DNA from: Acanthaster planci
Taxonomy: Eukaryota; Echinodermata; Asteroidea; Valvatida; Acanthasteridae
Reading direction: 5' to 3'
Assembly (NCBI RefSeq): GCF_001949145.1
Contig: NW_019091363.1
Span: 411,923-461,554, forward strand
DNA: 49,632 nucleotides
This document shows positions 46,968 to 49,632 of the stretch, one piece after another; the first letter of the stretch is position 1; each line of letters begins with the position of its first letter. The translations under genes and the position numbers were made by a program. The notes under the pieces are model-generated. The model did not search any database, was not told the DNA's origin, and saw nothing but the letters and a program-made list of their open reading frames with translations.

Positions 46968-47568
46968 CCTGGAAGAATGCAAAAAGACATATTCAGAAAG
47001 TGGGATCATTACAGCGTCAGCGGATAAACTTGTGTGGGTGGACATGTACAAAAGGTTTGGAGGTGGGGCTTGCTTACTTGTGGTGGGGGAGGGTTTCGAA
47101 AAATGATCCCCCAGTGCCAGTAAGGCAACCCAAACACGTTTGGTTTTTCAAAACCTTGCACTGTTACTCTTAAGTACATGTACCATTGCTGTCCAGAAAA
47201 TTAATCCTTTATCTATATTTAATTATAGATTTTAAAAAATAATAATAACTCAGCTTCCTACTTGAGTGAGTTTCTCCGATTCTCAGTCAGTATTTGCCGA
47301 GATGTTAGCCTCCTACCTTATCGGCGTTTGTGGGTTGTATTCAAATATCTGACTGCATTAATTGGCTAACAATAACATTGCCTATTGATTTCCTCATTAT
47401 AAAGCTACATGTATTTATCCTTCATAATAAACACATTTTCCAGTACACATGTAACTATAAGACAAAGGAGGGCAGCAGCCTAGTAGTATAATGTAGTATG
47501 GTGGTTGTAGATCTGCACCTGGCATCAAGCTGAAATCAAGGCTAAAATAAAAACCCCTTCTCTCTAAC

Positions 47569-47724
47569 CTGCGTTTTCACTGCGCAGATACTCCAGCAGT
47601 GACGTCCCCCCAAACTGGCCACCTAACTTCCTCAGAATAAATTCCAATGCATCAAGTGTATCTACGAGTCTTTCACCATATGTTGCCAAGACCAGGCTGT
47701 CTACGACTTGCCAAATCAGAAGGT
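47569..47724 (-). CDS. Minus-strand gene, downstream exon (unidentified helical protein)
   Basis: The 156-bp exon reads, after the split codon, LLIWQVVDSLVLATYGERLV, then DTLDALEFILRKLGG and QFGGTSLLEYLRSENA, with coding-like codon use. Its acceptor AATTTACACTGAAG is rather weak in pyrimidines. It leaves two bases to complete the phase-1 codon of the exon ending at 48257, making Asp at the join. The donor is ACGCAG|GTTAGA (GT at 47568), phase 1. The pattern of leucines suggests HEAT-like or bundle helices. I do not recognise the family. A weak resemblance in spacing of a short RxNP/SLV pattern to the meiotic protein MEI4 is a lead only. Later exons, expected below 47569, were not identified. 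Confidence 0.55.
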
Positions 47725-48256
47725 CTTCAGTGTAAATTGAGGCCATAGATTATTGATCTTACCTACCCATGGTATGTGTTGTTCAACCTCCAACAAGGGC
47801 TCATACTCCAATCCCCTCACCCTCCCACTTGTTACTTTCCTTTCCTTTCATGTCAGCTATTGATGACAGCCTGTACAGTATATGCTGTGATCACACAGTG
47901 CCGAAGGCAGAGTCTCAATATTTACATGATACAAACTCAAAGCGTGTACATGTAGTCTGCAGGAGAAGCTTCCAGCTACCCCCTTAATGATGATTTTTTT
48001 CCTGAGCTTAAAACATTTGTTGACATCATTTGAAAGGGTCCCAAAAATGGTTCTGGAAAATCAGACAGTTCTGTTTGGTAAGCGAGTACACAAAACTGCA
48101 GATGTAGTTCATTTCCATGTCTTCAGAATTCAATTTTGTATCTGCACATTCTGTTGTCGTGTGATTGTCACCAGGAAAGCCTCGTCACATGTTGTCAAAA
48201 TAAATGTGTGACTTAACTGCTTTCAGAAGTGAGTGGCCTGATTTGGAATGTCCCAC
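47570..48256 (-). other. Minus-strand gene: intron 47725-48256 and adjoining exon span
   Basis: The intron proper is 47725-48256 (532 bp), with a GTGGGA donor and an AG at 47726-47725. Its phase is 1 on both sides. The plus-strand frames over it, such as 47769-47987, show no protein family. Confidence 0.4.
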
Positions 48257-48689
48257 CTGTTATGGTGTCCGAGAAAAATACAGAGACTGAAATCTGACTA
48301 GCAAGAACATCTGGAGTTAAAGTTCCGATATCAGATTGTCTCAGCGGCTGTTGTAGGAATTCAGAAAGAAAATCCAAGAGTTTCTGTGAAAAAGAGTTAT
48401 CGAATTGAGGATTGTGTCTAAATATAACAGCCAAGACAGAAAAAATTATCTCCAGCGGGAGAATTAATTTGCCCAAAGCTTGTAGACCCCTACCTTGAGA
48501 AGTTGAAGGGAGTTGATTTTGATGTGTTGTAGCCCTGGGCATGTTATATCCAGCCAGTGCCATTGTTTTCCATGCTGTCGGTTGACCAGCAGGTTGCAGT
48601 CTCCTAGGGATTTTGGCTTTGCTGAACTCATGTTCAGAAATCGTTATTTTTTTTCTGCGTGGTGCAGACAATTCCAAATGTAACCGCCT
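48257..48689 (-). CDS. Minus-strand gene, upstream exon (unidentified helical protein)
   Basis: A 433-bp exon, 144 codons plus one base. The acceptor TTATCGCACTTTTGCCAG ends at 48690; the donor is ATAACAG|GTGGGA (GT at 48256), phase 1. The first third is basic and polar (LELSAPRRKKITISEHEFS), probably disordered. The second half is helical: LGKLILPLEIIFSVLAVIF, RHNPQFDNSFSQKLLDFLSE, then FLQQPLRQSDIG. The length without stops, codon use, and in-frame join to the exon at 47724-47569 make a real gene likely. The N-terminal exon(s) should lie above 48689, perhaps beyond the window. Its orientation is opposite to KLHL8, within KLHL8 intron 2. No family recognised. Confidence 0.55.
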
Positions 48690-49632
48690 CTGGCAAAAGT
48701 GCGATAATTAGATTATTTCTTCGTTTAGCGTCTTTGACCTCCTCCACATAAATTGAAGAAAACATTTCACTCGGTGTTGGGGGGGGAAGTTTTGTTTGGA
48801 GTGGGGTGATTTTATTTTTTGGCAGTCGTTCAAGATAGATGAAAGCCCCCCTTGCAGGTGTTTGTTTGTATGCTGGAATTTCGGGTGTGTTTTGTATCCA
48901 TATGCATCAGGTCAGAATGCCACACCCTGAATGGATGCAAGGCATGATCTTTCACAGAGGTCATCCGGGTTTCAAATTGTTTATTTCCAGTCAGGACATC
49001 ACAGTTCCACTTGCCCACAAGGTTTTGCTTGTCCCTACAAGACTGTGCTCTGAAGTGACAAGGGGCCTAAATCAGCAGTCTTACTCTAGATCGATGGGCA
49101 TGGTTTGAACAAAAGCGGTGGATGTACAGTGTACATGTAGATGCAGAAGGTGTCGCCTGCAATTGTGCATGGTGTAAGGCTTTAAATGTGCTGCTGGGCG
49201 AATAAGAACAGATGGCACTGAGCACAGTTTTCAGAGCCTCAATTTCATTTTCACTTCATGAACTGATAAAACCCCCCAAAAAACTTTCCATGGTCACTGT
49301 CCTTGGCTCTTGAGCAGGAATCAAAGCTTGGAGATATTTACAACCTCTGAGAAAGGAGCATGTGTTCGCAGTTTGTCAGTCCATGGAGGAATACCAACAT
49401 GGTTGGTCCATGTTTCCTTCATCTGTGTTTTGTTGGTACCTGTTTCTTTGATAAAACCTACTGGGCAATCAGCGTAGGACTCCTGTGTGGGCATTTATCG
49501 CTCAGTCACCTGATTAAGGCCAGACTCACTGGGGAAGGCTGATCTTGTGGGGAGGGGGTTTGATTTATAGCATCTGGTCCATGGCTCTCCCCAGAATTTA
49601 AAAAGGAAACAAGCAAGCTCAGAAGAACAAGA
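48690..49632. other. No supported feature
   Basis: Frames on both strands (for example plus 48839-49108) are short and lack splice signals, codon bias or known motifs. A single GTACATGTA occurs near 49133. An upstream exon of the minus-strand gene could be hidden here, but I cannot point to one. Confidence 0.5.

Larger units (their letters stand above)
40254..49632 (+). other. KLHL8: KLHL8 next intron, at least 9379 bp, open at window end
   Basis: Starts with GTGAGG. I searched the plus strand for a kelch exon (an expected FCVGG-like start after a phase-1 acceptor) and found none to 49632, so the intron probably continues beyond the window. It holds two MITE-like elements, a perfect palindrome and a two-exon minus-strand gene. 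Between 40.3 and 42.8 kb, and between 43.1 and 45.9 kb, I see only palindrome-rich intronic DNA. Confidence 0.7.

Noticed and set aside
1-49632. CRISPR array, bacterial operons, rRNA or tRNA genes
   Set aside because: No regular repeat-spacer structure, no ribosome-binding-site-led gene strings, and no tRNA cloverleaf or rRNA core was recognised. The splice structure shows an animal genome.

Overview
This is eukaryotic nuclear DNA: AT-rich, intron-dominated, one assembly gap of 139 N (18021-18159), many small non-autonomous DNA transposons, and only short islands of coding sequence. The firm gene is an animal-type BTB-BACK-kelch protein matching KLHL8. The dispersed palindromes TACATGTA, GTACATGTAC and TACCGGTA and the style of the short inverted-repeat elements suggest a marine invertebrate, most likely an invertebrate deuterostome (echinoderm or relative). 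The species assignment is inference and cannot be settled from this window.

Layout. 1-8 kb: no convincing gene; a few tandem repeats and small inverted-repeat elements. 8.0-8.4 kb: two adjacent MITE-like insertions, one with a perfect 8-bp target-site duplication (hAT type). 8.9-10 kb: two small ORFs that could be exons, function unknown. 10.4-12.7 kb: a CpG-richer stretch ending in a well-formed promoter (TATA at 12415, Inr at 12448), a tiny uORF, and a first exon with ATG 12545 and a consensus donor at 12670. 12.7-31 kb: intron-like DNA packed with TACATGTA-type palindromes, with no second confident exon.

30960-40253: KLHL8. The first recognised coding exon (31054-31737, possibly coding from 30960) carries BTB and most of BACK. 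An 8.3-kb intron follows, then a second exon (40061-40253) finishing BACK. Both junctions keep frame. No kelch-repeat exon was found before the window end, so the gene is truncated on its 3' side and its next intron is at least 9.4 kb. The exon at 12.5 kb is in the right splice phase (2) to join the KLHL8 exon at 30960, so it may be the KLHL8 first exon; this is inference.

47.5-48.7 kb, minus strand: two exons (48257-48689, then 47569-47724) joinable in frame, encoding part of an unidentified helical protein. The gene would sit antisense inside KLHL8 intron 2. Near it lie a 166-bp MITE with 3-bp TTA duplications (45915-46080), a 20-bp perfect palindrome (46941-46960) and an inverted-repeat element (42803-43059). 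No tRNA, rRNA or CRISPR array was recognised.
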